NCBI RefSeq assembly: GCF_034675905.1
Contig: NZ_JAUCCV010000003.1
Span: forward strand, 1 to 64,000
Direction of reading: 5' to 3'
Length of the DNA stretch: 64,000 bases
Origin: Castellaniella sp034675905
GTDB taxonomy: Bacteria > Pseudomonadota > Gammaproteobacteria > Burkholderiales > Burkholderiaceae_B
In this document: piece by piece, positions 15,621-23,643 of the stretch
Layout of the letters: every line of letters starts with the position of its first letter
Position numbering within the stretch: position 1 is the stretch's first letter
Made by a program: the position numbers and the translations under genes
Notes under the pieces: model-generated
Databases searched by the model: none
What the model saw: only the letters and a program-made list of their open reading frames with translations
Told to the model about the DNA's origin: nothing

Positions 15621-15839
15621 TCAATAATGGGGGGGACGCTCATCCTGCGGATGAGGCGCACCGGCAGGCCCATCCGGGCCGCGCTGCTGACGAAGACCCT
15701 GCAGTTCGCGGGCCAGGGCTTCGATCTGCTGCTGCTGCCGGAATACCTGCTGGTTCAATTGATCCAGCAGGTCGTCGGCATACGTCGCCTTCAGTTCCAG
15801 TTCGACGATACGCGCTTCCAGCGCAGCCTGTTCATTCAT
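15621..15839 (-). CDS. slyX: SlyX family protein
   Basis: A 72-residue coiled-coil protein: MNEQAALEARIVELELKATYADDLLDQLNQQVFRQQQQIEALARELQ broken only by its heptads, then a Pro-rich hydrophilic tail ending DERPPHY. The ELE...ADDLLDQLN...VFRQQQQI pattern and the PPHY end are diagnostic of SlyX. Function unknown. It starts at 15839, 59 bases from the M20 gene on the same strand. Confidence 0.9.
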   Translation of the reverse strand: MNEQAALEARIVELELKATYADDLLDQLNQQVFRQQQQIEALARELQGLRQQRGPDGPAGAPHPQDERPPHY

Positions 15840-15898
15840 GTTCACAACCCCCGGCAAGCCCCTATTACAGCACAGGCAGCCACGCCGGGGGCTGCGGC

Positions 15899-17146
15899 TC
15901 AGGCCGCCAGGAAATCCGCCAGCATGCCTGCTACTACCTGCGTCGCCCCCTTCAGATCGGCCAGCACCACGTGCTCGTCGGCCTGTTTGGCCCGGGATTC
16001 CAGCACCGTGCGCGGCCCGGCCCCGTACATGACGGTGGGAATGCCATGTTCTGCATACAGACGGGCATCAGCATACAAGGGCGTGCCCACCGCAGGAATG
16101 GCCTCGCCAAATACCGCCTGAGCATGCCGCTGCAGGCTGGCCACCAATTTTTCATGACCCGGCAGAGGGCGCAAGGCGCGGGCCAGCAGCAGGCGGCGGA
16201 TATCGACCGTGATGCCCGGCAACCCCTGAACCGCCGACTGGATGAACTGACGCACCTGCGCCTCGACCTGCTCGGGATCCTCTTCGGGAATCAGGCGGCG
16301 ATCCATCTTCAGCACCACCTGCCCCGGCACCACATTGGTATTGGTGCCGCCCTCGACCCGGCCGACGATCATGGTTGGATTCGTAATACCGTCGATGCCG
16401 GAATGGATCTCGTCCAGCGCCGCCGCCTGGCGATAGATTTCCGCCAGAATACGACTGGCGGCCTGCAAGGCGTCATGGCCGGTCTTGGGCGCCGATCCGT
16501 GCGTAGCCTTGCCGTTGACCGTGACCTCAAACTGCAGGCAGCCATTGTGCGCCGTGACCACTGCATAGCTGAAACTGGCGCACACCACGTAATCCGGTTT
16601 GCTCAAGCCGTGATCCAGCAGCCAGCCGGGGCCTTTCAAGCCGCCAAATTCTTCATCATAGGTAAAGTGCAGTTCCACCGCGCCCTTCAGGGAGGCGCCG
16701 CTGGCTTCCAGCGCCCGCACGGCATGCAGATAGGTGGTGAAATCGCTCTTGGACACCGCCGATGCCCGGCCATACAGGCGGCCGTCGACGATTTCGCCGC
16801 CATAGGGATCATGGGTCCAGCCGTCACCCGGCGGCACCACGTCGCCATGCGCATTCAGGGCGATCACCGGGCCGCCCGGCGCATACTGGCGACGCGCGAT
16901 CAGATTGGTGATGCTGCGCATGCCATACGCCTGCATCTCATCGGCGGGCACGGCATGGCGTTCCACCTGCCAGCCCCAGCCTTCCAGCGTGGCGGCCACC
17001 GCCTCGGCATGCGGGGCGGTATCACCTGGCGGCGTATCGGTGGGAATGCCCACCAGGCGCTGCAACAGCGCCACTTGCTCATCAAAGTGCTCGTCCACCC
17101 AGGCATTCAGGCGGGCGGGCAAGGCAGCATTCGCAGACATGCTCAT
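15899..17146 (-). CDS. M20-family peptidase/amidohydrolase with atypical metal site
   Basis: A 415-residue protein of the ArgE/DapE-like M20 family, with a catalytic domain interrupted by a dimerisation domain (about residues 200-310, including ATHGSAPKTG and NTNVVPGQ). Retained: AHGD (H100, D102) and DEE (E166, E167). Changed: the usual bridging Asp of GRGxxDxK is Val (GRASAVSKSD; V131), the later GEP-type ligand region reads CASFS (190-194), and the terminal His region reads RAKQADEH with Lys at 388 where His is expected. Either this subfamily uses a different site or the protein is not a classical dizinc hydrolase. A terminator separates it from alc upstream, so membership in the urate operon is uncertain. 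Confidence 0.8.
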   Translation of the reverse strand: MSMSANAALPARLNAWVDEHFDEQVALLQRLVGIPTDTPPGDTAPHAEAVAATLEGWGWQVERHAVPADEMQAYGMRSITNLIARRQYAPGGPVIALNAHGDVVPPGDGWTHDPYGGEIVDGRLYGRASAVSKSDFTTYLHAVRALEASGASLKGAVELHFTYDEEFGGLKGPGWLLDHGLSKPDYVVCASFSYAVVTAHNGCLQFEVTVNGKATHGSAPKTGHDALQAASRILAEIYRQAAALDEIHSGIDGITNPTMIVGRVEGGTNTNVVPGQVVLKMDRRLIPEEDPEQVEAQVRQFIQSAVQGLPGITVDIRRLLLARALRPLPGHEKLVASLQRHAQAVFGEAIPAVGTPLYADARLYAEHGIPTVMYGAGPRTVLESRAKQADEHVVLADLKGATQVVAGMLADFLAA

Positions 17147-17158
17147 TCACGATCTCCT

Positions 17159-17185
17159 AAAAAACAGGCGCCCGCAGGCGCCTGT
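17159..17185 (-). terminator. Rho-independent terminator between alc and the M20 gene
   Basis: On the minus strand a perfect 9-bp stem (ACAGGCGCC / GGCGCCTGT) with loop TGCG runs into six T residues. It lies just after alc and overlaps the leader of the M20 gene, whose AGGAG site follows immediately. Confidence 0.88.
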
Positions 17186-17190
17186 GCCGA

Positions 17191-18231
17191 TCAACGGGCC
17201 AGACGCCCCCAGATGCGGACGCGGCTGATGCCGCCGTCGGGGAACATGTTCACCCGCACATGAGAGACCGGTCCCACCGGCTGCAGGGCAGCGCCTTCGT
17301 AGAAATGCTGCTTGTCCATCTCGGTCTTCTGCTCGCCCAGGATGACGGGCCAGAACATGGCTTGCGTCACCAGCGACTGATCGGTGGATTCTTTGACCAG
17401 CGCGCCTTGCACAGACACCCGATCCGGATAATTGCCCTTGAAGTGCGCAGTGTCGATCTCGATCTTCTCGACCGTGACCGGATGGCCCAGCTCGATGATG
17501 ACCCAGTCGTTGCCCGGTTCGCGGCGGCGGCGGGTTTCCCAGCCATCGCCCATGTTCACCCCCCGGCCGGCGGTCAACAGCGGCATGGGCGAACCGAAGT
17601 GGGAATCGTTGTATCCCACGATGCGCCCGCCGCTGGACAGGGCCGACACTTCGTACAAAGCGTTGGGATCTTGCTGGTCCCAGTTGCAGGCCGGCTGGCC
17701 GTACACGCGCAAGCGCGCCACGCCGCCGTCCGGGAAGATATTCAGGCGCAGGTGCGTCCAGACACGTTCGTCGGCGATTTCCACAAAATGATGGGAATTG
17801 CCCTGCAGGGACTTGGCCGGCACGATCTCGACCCATTCGGTCTTATCGTCGGGCTCGCCTGCACAATGGGCGGCCTGCACGGACGCCGCCGGCGGGAAAT
17901 TACCGGTGAAATGGCTGGTGTTGATGTCCAGGCCGCGGATCGCGCCCGGCAGACCCAGCTTGACGATGGCGGTATCGTTGCCGCCGTTGCGGCGGCGCTG
18001 GGTTTCCCAGCCATCCATCCATTTGCCATGGTCGTCGAACTTGCCGACGATGAACACGGGCTCGGAATCCTGCAGCATGCGCGAGGCGCTGGCGAAGAAT
18101 TCGTCCGTGCAGGATACGACCTTTGCGCCCAGCTTTTCGCTGGCCAGATTCGGGTGACGGGTGGCAAAAACAGGCAGGTCGACCGCGGGGGCGTCGATCA
18201 CGGTGCCGACTGGCAGATTGGGTGTAGCCAT
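17191..18231 (-). CDS. alc: Allantoicase
   Basis: A 346-residue protein with the two repeated jelly-roll modules of allantoicase, each carrying the GWETxRRR signature (WMDGWETQRRRNGGNDTA and MGDGWETRRRREPGNDW) and matching DTAHFKGNYPD / NTSHFTGNFPP and FPDGGxxRxRxxG repeats. The enzyme hydrolyses allantoate to (S)-ureidoglycolate and urea. Start at 18231 has GGAG upstream. Third gene of gntR-puuE-alc. Ureidoglycolate must be handled by an enzyme coded elsewhere, since no AllA-like lyase is in the window. Confidence 0.95.
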   Translation of the reverse strand: MATPNLPVGTVIDAPAVDLPVFATRHPNLASEKLGAKVVSCTDEFFASASRMLQDSEPVFIVGKFDDHGKWMDGWETQRRRNGGNDTAIVKLGLPGAIRGLDINTSHFTGNFPPAASVQAAHCAGEPDDKTEWVEIVPAKSLQGNSHHFVEIADERVWTHLRLNIFPDGGVARLRVYGQPACNWDQQDPNALYEVSALSSGGRIVGYNDSHFGSPMPLLTAGRGVNMGDGWETRRRREPGNDWVIIELGHPVTVEKIEIDTAHFKGNYPDRVSVQGALVKESTDQSLVTQAMFWPVILGEQKTEMDKQHFYEGAALQPVGPVSHVRVNMFPDGGISRVRIWGRLAR

Positions 18232-18321
18232 GGGGATGCACTCCAGAGATTCAGAATAAACCCGTCCGGGCCATGCCCGGGCGGTAGGGCGCCGGGACAT
18301 CGTCCGGCGGGGAAAGAAAAA

Positions 18322-19251
18322 TCAGACTGCCTTGAAAGGATGTTCCTTGGCCCAATGGCGGGCGATATCGGCCCGCGTGGCGATCCATACCCGATCATGT
18401 TTCTGGATATGGTCCAGGAAGCGCTGCAGGCCGGCAAAACGCGCCGGTCGGCCCGTCAAGCGGCAATGCAGGCCCACCGACAGCATCTTGGGCGAGGTCT
18501 CGCCTTCGGCATACAGCACATCGAAGGCATCGCGCAGGTAGTGGAAGAAATGATCGCCCGTATTGAAGCCCTGCGGCGAGGCAAAGCGCATGTCGTTCGT
18601 ATCCAGGGTGTAGGGCACGATCAGCTGCGGATGGGTCTTGCCATTGCCCAGATCGACTTCGGTCCAGAAAGGCAGATCGTCGCCGTAGTAATCGGCGTCA
18701 TACAGGAACTTGCCTTCCTCGGCCACGATGCGCAGCGTATTGGGGCTGTCGCGACCGGTATACCAGCCATCGGGGTGGCGGCCCAAGAGCCGGGTGACGA
18801 TCTCCACGCAGCGCTGGAAATGTTCGCGCTCGACCGCCTCCGGCACGTTCTGGTAATGGATCCAGCGGTAGCCATGACAAGCAACTTCGTGACCCAGTTC
18901 GACAAAGGCGCGGGCCGCTTCAGGATTGCGCTCCAGCGCCATGCCGACGCCAAAGACGGTCAAGGGCAGACCGCGGCGCTCGAATTCCCTCAGGATGCGC
19001 CAGACGCCGGCGCGCGAGCCGTATTCATAGATGGACTCCATCGACAGGTGGCGATCCGGGTATGCGGCGGCGCCGATGATTTCCGACAGAAACTGTTCCG
19101 ATCCGGCATCGCCATTCAGCACGCAGTTTTCGCCGCCTTCCTCGTAGTTCATGACGAACTGGACGGCCACGCGGGCCTGGCCGGGCCAATTGGCCTGCGG
19201 AGGCGTGCGGCCATAGCCGGCCAGATCACGCGGATAATGAAGGTCTGTCAT
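18322..19251 (-). CDS. puuE: Allantoinase PuuE, polysaccharide-deacetylase fold
   Basis: A 309-residue member of the PuuE family: metal-independent allantoinase (allantoin to allantoate) with a NodB-type fold, unrelated to the metallo-dependent AllB. Diagnostic segments are YPRDLAGYGRTPPQANWPG, NYEEGGENCVLNGD, GHEVACHGYRWIHYQ, and GWYTGRDSPNTLR. ATG at 19251 is preceded by AGGAGACTTCCT-like sequence. It lies 38 bases after gntR and 90 before alc on the same strand. No fused OHCU decarboxylase domain is present, although other bacteria place uraD in this cluster. Confidence 0.95.
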   Translation of the reverse strand: MTDLHYPRDLAGYGRTPPQANWPGQARVAVQFVMNYEEGGENCVLNGDAGSEQFLSEIIGAAAYPDRHLSMESIYEYGSRAGVWRILREFERRGLPLTVFGVGMALERNPEAARAFVELGHEVACHGYRWIHYQNVPEAVEREHFQRCVEIVTRLLGRHPDGWYTGRDSPNTLRIVAEEGKFLYDADYYGDDLPFWTEVDLGNGKTHPQLIVPYTLDTNDMRFASPQGFNTGDHFFHYLRDAFDVLYAEGETSPKMLSVGLHCRLTGRPARFAGLQRFLDHIQKHDRVWIATRADIARHWAKEHPFKAV

Positions 19252-19289
19252 AGGAAGTCTCCTGGTAAAATGAGTGTCAACGCCGCACA

Positions 19290-20048
19290 TCAGCGCCGCA
19301 CGTTGAGTGCCGACCAGGGATCGGCGACGCCTTCCTCGGGCGTGTCCATCCGCTGTTCGCAGTCCTGCAAATGATGATCCATGGCGGCTCTCGCCCCCTG
19401 CGCATCGCGCCGCCGGAGCTGGTCCAGAATGTCCCGGTGCTCGACATACGAGCAAGCGCTGCCTTCGGGGCTGCCGCCCAAGGCAATGATCAGCGTCGTG
19501 CGGGCGCACAGCCCCGACAACATGTCCGTCAACACCTGATTGTCCAGCAGGCGGGCCAGCTCGACGTGAAACGCATTGGACAGCCGGATCCAGCTGATCC
19601 GGTCGCCCTGCTCGTAAGCCCGCTGTTCCCGCGCCACCATGTCGTCCAGCGGCGCCAAGCGCCGGTCAACGTCATCCAGCGCCACCAATTGATCGATGGT
19701 GATGCCTTCCAGGGCGCGGCGCATGGCAAAAACATCGCGCACTTCCTTGGGGGTGGCCTGCCAGACCCGCGCCCCGCGATTGGGCTCGATCAGCACGATC
19801 TTGTCATAGGCCAGCTGCGCCAAGGCGGCGCGCACGGTGCTGCGCGAACAATCAAAGATCGAGCACAGTGCAGCCTCGGTCAGCTTGGCCCCCGGCAGCA
19901 GGCGGCGGTCCATGGCGGCATCGAAGATCTCGCCGTAGACGCGATCGACTTCGGATGGATTGCTGGCGGTCTTCGGGTTGCGCAGGGAAGAGGCCCGAGG
20001 GGCCTGCAGATCCGACGAAACGCCTCGAGAAGGTTTCAACTGGAGCAT
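19290..20048 (-). CDS. GntR family regulator (FCD type) of the urate cluster
   Basis: A 252-residue protein with an N-terminal winged helix (about residues 36-100; TEAALCSIFDCSRSTVRAALAQLAYDKIV) and an all-helical FCD ligand domain (about 108-235) with VFAMRRALEGITIDQ and the metal/ligand residues D.xxH pattern (NAFHVELARLL, SYVEHRDIL). It begins the gntR-puuE-alc operon and faces hiuH-puuD. Two identical-type 19-bp palindromes occupy the promoter region, so it most likely controls both directions with a urate-pathway metabolite as effector. The effector cannot be determined from sequence. Confidence 0.9.
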   Translation of the reverse strand: MLQLKPSRGVSSDLQAPRASSLRNPKTASNPSEVDRVYGEIFDAAMDRRLLPGAKLTEAALCSIFDCSRSTVRAALAQLAYDKIVLIEPNRGARVWQATPKEVRDVFAMRRALEGITIDQLVALDDVDRRLAPLDDMVAREQRAYEQGDRISWIRLSNAFHVELARLLDNQVLTDMLSGLCARTTLIIALGGSPEGSACSYVEHRDILDQLRRRDAQGARAAMDHHLQDCEQRMDTPEEGVADPWSALNVRR

Positions 20049-20077
20049 CGGAATGAGCGATTTGGCATCAAATCATG

Positions 20078-20096
20078 GTCAACAAAAATTGTTGAC
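20078..20096. promoter_or_regulatory. GntR-type operator 1
   Basis: A palindrome with perfect arms GTCAACA and TGTTGAC around a 5-base AT core, 30 bases before the gntR start. Its right arm contains TTGACA (20092-20097), a consensus -35 for rightward transcription, with GAGAAT 17 bases further on (20115-20120) as a -10 for hiuH-puuD. Confidence 0.78.
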
Positions 20097-20121
20097 AATT
20101 ATTGAGGATCACGAGAGAATC

Positions 20122-20140
20122 GTCAACACAAATTGTTGAC
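20122..20140. promoter_or_regulatory. GntR-type operator 2
   Basis: A second copy of the same palindrome, differing from operator 1 at one core base, centred 44 bp (about four helical turns) from it. Its left arm read leftward gives TTGACG (20121-20126), a -35, with AATAAT 17 bases further on (20098-20103) as a -10 for gntR-puuE-alc. The two promoters therefore face each other and each -35 lies inside an operator. Confidence 0.78.
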
Positions 20141-20315
20141 AATATGTCGGATGCCTTGCCGGACACGCTCCGGAAGTCCGGTCGGCGCCGACGCAAACCA
20201 TCCTGCCCCAAGGCTCTTCACGTTTTCGCGCAGACGCCTTGCGAACCGATATCTTGGTATCGGAACGGCCATACCGGGGGCCTGATTGGCAGGATACTGA
20301 CCGGGGATCAATCTC

Positions 20316-20669
20316 ATGGGAAAACTTTCCACCCATGTCCTGGACACCGTACATGGTGTGCCGGCTCAGGGCGTCGCCCTGGAACTCTATCGCCTGGACG
20401 GCGATACCCGCATTCTGCTCGCACAGACAGCCACCAATCATGATGGCCGCTGTGACGCGCCTTTACTCAGCGGCGATGCCCTGATCAAAGGCGCTTACGA
20501 GCTCGTCTTCCATGCGGGGGACTACTTCGCGGCCAAGGGCATCGATCTGCCCGAACCGCGTTTCGTGGACGTGGTGGTGCTGCGTTTCGGCATCGCCCAT
20601 CCGGAACAGAACTATCACGTGCCGCTGGTCGTGACGCCCTGGACCTGGTCTACCTATCGCGGCAGCTAA
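20316..20669 (+). CDS. hiuH: 5-hydroxyisourate hydrolase
   Basis: A 117-residue transthyretin-like protein with the three enzyme hallmarks: N-terminal LSTHVLDTVHG (catalytic His), a central GDTRILLAQTATNHDGR with the conserved Arg, and the C-terminal tetrapeptide YRGS. It converts 5-hydroxyisourate, made by the urate hydroxylase encoded 51 bases downstream, to OHCU. Cytoplasmic tetramer by family. The leader from the predicted promoter is about 190 bases long. Confidence 0.96.
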   Translation: MGKLSTHVLDTVHGVPAQGVALELYRLDGDTRILLAQTATNHDGRCDAPLLSGDALIKGAYELVFHAGDYFAAKGIDLPEPRFVDVVVLRFGIAHPEQNYHVPLVVTPWTWSTYRGS

Positions 20670-20720
20670 GCGCCGCCCTTCCCCCGACATTCATCCAATA
20701 AAACAAGAGGAGACCTAGCC

Positions 20721-21950
20721 ATGGAAGGCTTTTTCCTGGAATACGGCAATCTGCTGCTGCGCTGGCTGCACGTCATCGCCGCCATCGCCTGGATCGGCGA
20801 ATCGATCTATTTCGTCATGCTGGACCTGAGCCTGCACGCCCCCAAGGGCGAACACAGCAAAAAGCTGGGCGTCTACGGTGAAATGTGGGCCGTGCACGGC
20901 GGCGGCTTCTACCACAACCAAAAATACCTGACCAATCCGGCCGAACTGCCCAACGACCTGCATTGGTCGTTCTGGAAGGCCTACACCACCTGGCTGTCGG
21001 GTTTCGGCCTGTTCATGCTGCTGTACCTGCTGAAAGCCGACATCTACCTGGTCAACCCGTCCAGCCCCTGGGAATGGGCCCGCAACATGAGCGGCACCGA
21101 AGCCGGCATCCTGGCAGTGCTGTTTCTGGTGGTGGGCTACAACGTGTATTCGCGTCTGTGCCGCATCATCAGCCCGACCGTTAACCACGATGGCTGGTTA
21201 AGCGTGGCGGTGGGCGTGATGATGGTGTTCGTAGCCTGGCTGACGACGCAGATCTTTCCGGGCCGCGCGGCATTCCTGATCACCGGCGCCCTGATGGCCA
21301 CCTGCATGTCGGCCGGCGTGTTTTTCTGGATCATTCCCGGCCAGCGCCGCATGGTCAAGGCGCTGAAAGCCGGTGAAAAACCCAATCCTCTGGACGGAGC
21401 CTGGGGCAAACAGCGTTCGGTGCACAACACCTATTTCACGCTGCCGGTGATCTTCCTGATGCTCAGCAACCACTATTCGTTCACCTATTCGAATGAATAC
21501 GCCTGGGTCATCATGTCGCTGTTCATCTTTGCCGGCGCCGTGATCCGCCAGTATTTCGTGCTGCGCCACACGGGCAAGAACGACCTGCGCTATCCGGCAG
21601 CCGGCATCCTCATGCTGGCCCTGATCGGCTGGATCGCCGCCCCGGCGCCCACGGCTGCACCAGCGCCCAGCCAGACCGGCAGCGCTGCGACAGCCGCCCA
21701 GGCCGCCGTCACCATCAACCAGGTACACGGCATCATCACCGCCCGCTGCGTGGAGTGCCACTCGGCCAAACCCACCCAGCCCGGTTTCGCGGCAGCGCCT
21801 GCCGGGATCCTGCTGGACACCAACGAGCAGACCCTGCAGCATGCCGCACAGATCAAGCAGGTGGTCGGCAACAAGTACATGCCACTGGCCAACTTGACGA
21901 AGATGACCGACGAAGAACGCGCCGTCATCGCCGCCTGGAACGGCCAGTAA
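20721..21950 (+). CDS. puuD: Membrane-bound urate hydroxylase PuuD
   Basis: A 409-residue protein with an N-terminal DUF989-type membrane part of about eight helices (residues 1-310) and a C-terminal c-type cytochrome domain with the heme motif CVECH (C343, C346, H347). PuuD oxidises urate to 5-hydroxyisourate and passes electrons to the respiratory chain through the heme, without making hydrogen peroxide. GAGGAG precedes the start. It is co-transcribed with hiuH and faces the puuE-alc operon. It ends 8 bases from the convergent pilV gene with no terminator between. Confidence 0.94.
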   Translation: MEGFFLEYGNLLLRWLHVIAAIAWIGESIYFVMLDLSLHAPKGEHSKKLGVYGEMWAVHGGGFYHNQKYLTNPAELPNDLHWSFWKAYTTWLSGFGLFMLLYLLKADIYLVNPSSPWEWARNMSGTEAGILAVLFLVVGYNVYSRLCRIISPTVNHDGWLSVAVGVMMVFVAWLTTQIFPGRAAFLITGALMATCMSAGVFFWIIPGQRRMVKALKAGEKPNPLDGAWGKQRSVHNTYFTLPVIFLMLSNHYSFTYSNEYAWVIMSLFIFAGAVIRQYFVLRHTGKNDLRYPAAGILMLALIGWIAAPAPTAAPAPSQTGSAATAAQAAVTINQVHGIITARCVECHSAKPTQPGFAAAPAGILLDTNEQTLQHAAQIKQVVGNKYMPLANLTKMTDEERAVIAAWNGQ

Positions 21951-21958
21951 ACGCACGG

Positions 21959-23026
21959 TCAGTTGCTGTTGGGCTGACAGACGAACCCCTGGGTCAGGCC
22001 TTCGGGAGCGGCCAACGCGCCGCTTTCGGCGACCTGGACCCGGGTATAGCCGGCAGAGCAATTGCAGCTACCGGTCAAGGGGTTGGTCGTGGCCTGTCCC
22101 GTCACACTGGAACATCCCTGGCGGCTATTAACCATATAGCCGCCACCTGCAGGACGCGCCAACTGCTGCCAGACGCCCTGACGACAAATCAGCAGGCCCG
22201 CATAGCGACCATCCCGGCCCACCGCGCCATCCACGGCACAGGGGCTATTCCCGATCCAGCCTTGTTCCATCACCAGCCCTTCCTGGGCCCGCACCCAGGC
22301 GCCGCTTCTGATCGTGCCCAGGACCGAGGCATCTCCTTGGAAATCCGGATTGCGGGTATCACGGACACGCAGGAAATCCGTCTCTGTCTCTGACGCCCCG
22401 GGCGCAGCATCATCCACCGCCCGCGTCACATCAGCGGCCAGCGCCACTGCACCCGGCTCCCAGAATCCATCGGCAGGCCGCGCCACACGGCGCCCTGCCC
22501 CTCTGAAATGCAGAGGATCATGCGGCCACAGCACCAGGCCGCGCCCCTGGGCCGCCAGCAGCCATTCCGCCACCAGCGCATCGTCCACCCGGCCATCGGA
22601 TCGCAGCAGGCCGCCACGCGTGCCGATCAGGGCCTGCACCTGGCAGGGTGACTGCGGACAGTGTCCTGCACGCGATACCCGCAACGCCAAGGTCTGACGC
22701 AAGGGCCCATGGTCCTGCCACCCCTCGGGCAGCAAGCCTGCCGCCTGCAGTTCCGCCCAGTCGGGCGCTGTCCAATCGGCAATGCCGTGGGCAGCCAGAT
22801 CCTGCGGCGCCACCGCCTGCTGCAAAGCGGCGGCATGCCGCTGCAGATAGGCCTTAGCGGCTGCCCTGGCGGGCTCCATCCACGCCGCCAAAGCCTGCGC
22901 CTGCATGACCCTGGCCCGCTGCGCCCATTCCTGACCGGCCCAGATCGCCGCCGCCAGACTCAGGGCAGCCACCAGCATGACTTCCAGCAGCAGCGAGCCG
23001 CGCTGCCTGTGTCGATCAGCGCACAT
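21959..23026 (-). CDS. pilV: PilV-like minor pilin / tip adhesin
   Basis: A 355-residue type IVb prepilin. Basic leader MCADRHRQRG precedes the processing site G10-S11 and the hydrophobic pilin helix SLLLEVMLVAALSLAAAIW. The body has the PilV-type region GLVMEQGWIGNSPCAVDGAVGRDG near residue 255 and a C-terminal Cys-rich part (GCSSVTG, SCNCSAGYT). In IncI PilV the C terminus selects the recipient cell and is switched by a shufflon; here no inverted sfx-like repeats or recombinase gene are seen, so it is a fixed form. The start overlaps the pilS stop. Last gene of the operon. Confidence 0.85.
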   Translation of the reverse strand: MCADRHRQRGSLLLEVMLVAALSLAAAIWAGQEWAQRARVMQAQALAAWMEPARAAAKAYLQRHAAALQQAVAPQDLAAHGIADWTAPDWAELQAAGLLPEGWQDHGPLRQTLALRVSRAGHCPQSPCQVQALIGTRGGLLRSDGRVDDALVAEWLLAAQGRGLVLWPHDPLHFRGAGRRVARPADGFWEPGAVALAADVTRAVDDAAPGASETETDFLRVRDTRNPDFQGDASVLGTIRSGAWVRAQEGLVMEQGWIGNSPCAVDGAVGRDGRYAGLLICRQGVWQQLARPAGGGYMVNSRQGCSSVTGQATTNPLTGSCNCSAGYTRVQVAESGALAAPEGLTQGFVCQPNSN

Positions 23027-23603
23027 AGAACACGAACTGATTGGTGTCACCCTTGGCGCATGCCGATTCCGCGGACAAGGCGCTGTAGGGCGTGGTGTCG
23101 TCCTTGACCGTCTGGGCCGCCCCGCCGCCGGCGCTGACCGTGATGCGATCGGCCACCCGCTGCAGCACCGAAGCGATCGAAGGGCAGGCAACGTGATTCA
23201 CCCGCAACAGGCGCAGCAAGAACCCGGCGCCGGCGTCGTCGGGTTCTACCTCGATCGTGCCGCTGCCCCCCAGACCATGCAGAATCGCTCCGTCACCGGC
23301 CCGCGTCAACACGGTCGAATCCGCCACCATCGACGCCAGATTCGCCGTACCGATACCAGCATAGGGCGGGTCGCCTGCAGTCCCGGCATTGACGCGCGTG
23401 TGCATCACGAAACGCGCCAGTTCCTGGCCGACCTTGGGCACTTTGTTTTCCAGCACATAGCCGCCGATGGCGGGAATTCCGATCACGGCAATCAGCAACA
23501 CGATCGCCGTCACGATGGAGACTTCGATGAGCGAGAACCCCTGCTGCGCCCGCCTGCGCGCCTGAGCCCGGCCCTCATTCCATAGTCGCTGTGTGTCCTG
23601 CAT
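23016..23603 (-). CDS. pilS: PilS-like type IVb major prepilin
   Basis: A 195-residue prepilin: 22-residue basic leader ending RRAQQG, then the N-methylated-type helix FSLIEVSIVTAIVLLIAVIGIPAIGGYV with Glu at +5. The C-terminal domain has a Cys pair (VACPSI and SACAKGD) that would form the pilin disulfide loop. It matches PilS of IncI plasmids and related integrative elements. Sits between pilR and pilV. A prepilin peptidase is required for processing and none is encoded in this operon. Confidence 0.9.
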   Translation of the reverse strand: MQDTQRLWNEGRAQARRRAQQGFSLIEVSIVTAIVLLIAVIGIPAIGGYVLENKVPKVGQELARFVMHTRVNAGTAGDPPYAGIGTANLASMVADSTVLTRAGDGAILHGLGGSGTIEVEPDDAGAGFLLRLLRVNHVACPSIASVLQRVADRITVSAGGGAAQTVKDDTTPYSALSAESACAKGDTNQFVFYVR

Positions 23604-23643
23604 AGTGCCCCCTTGCCGTATTCCGGCGACAAAACGCCCGCCC

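Noticed and set aside
17260..19374. A 704-codon open frame on the plus strand across alc and puuE
   Set aside because: It is exactly antisense to two securely identified enzymes, has a composition typical of reverse-strand reading of GC-rich genes (many Arg, Gly, His, Gln) and no recognisable domain.
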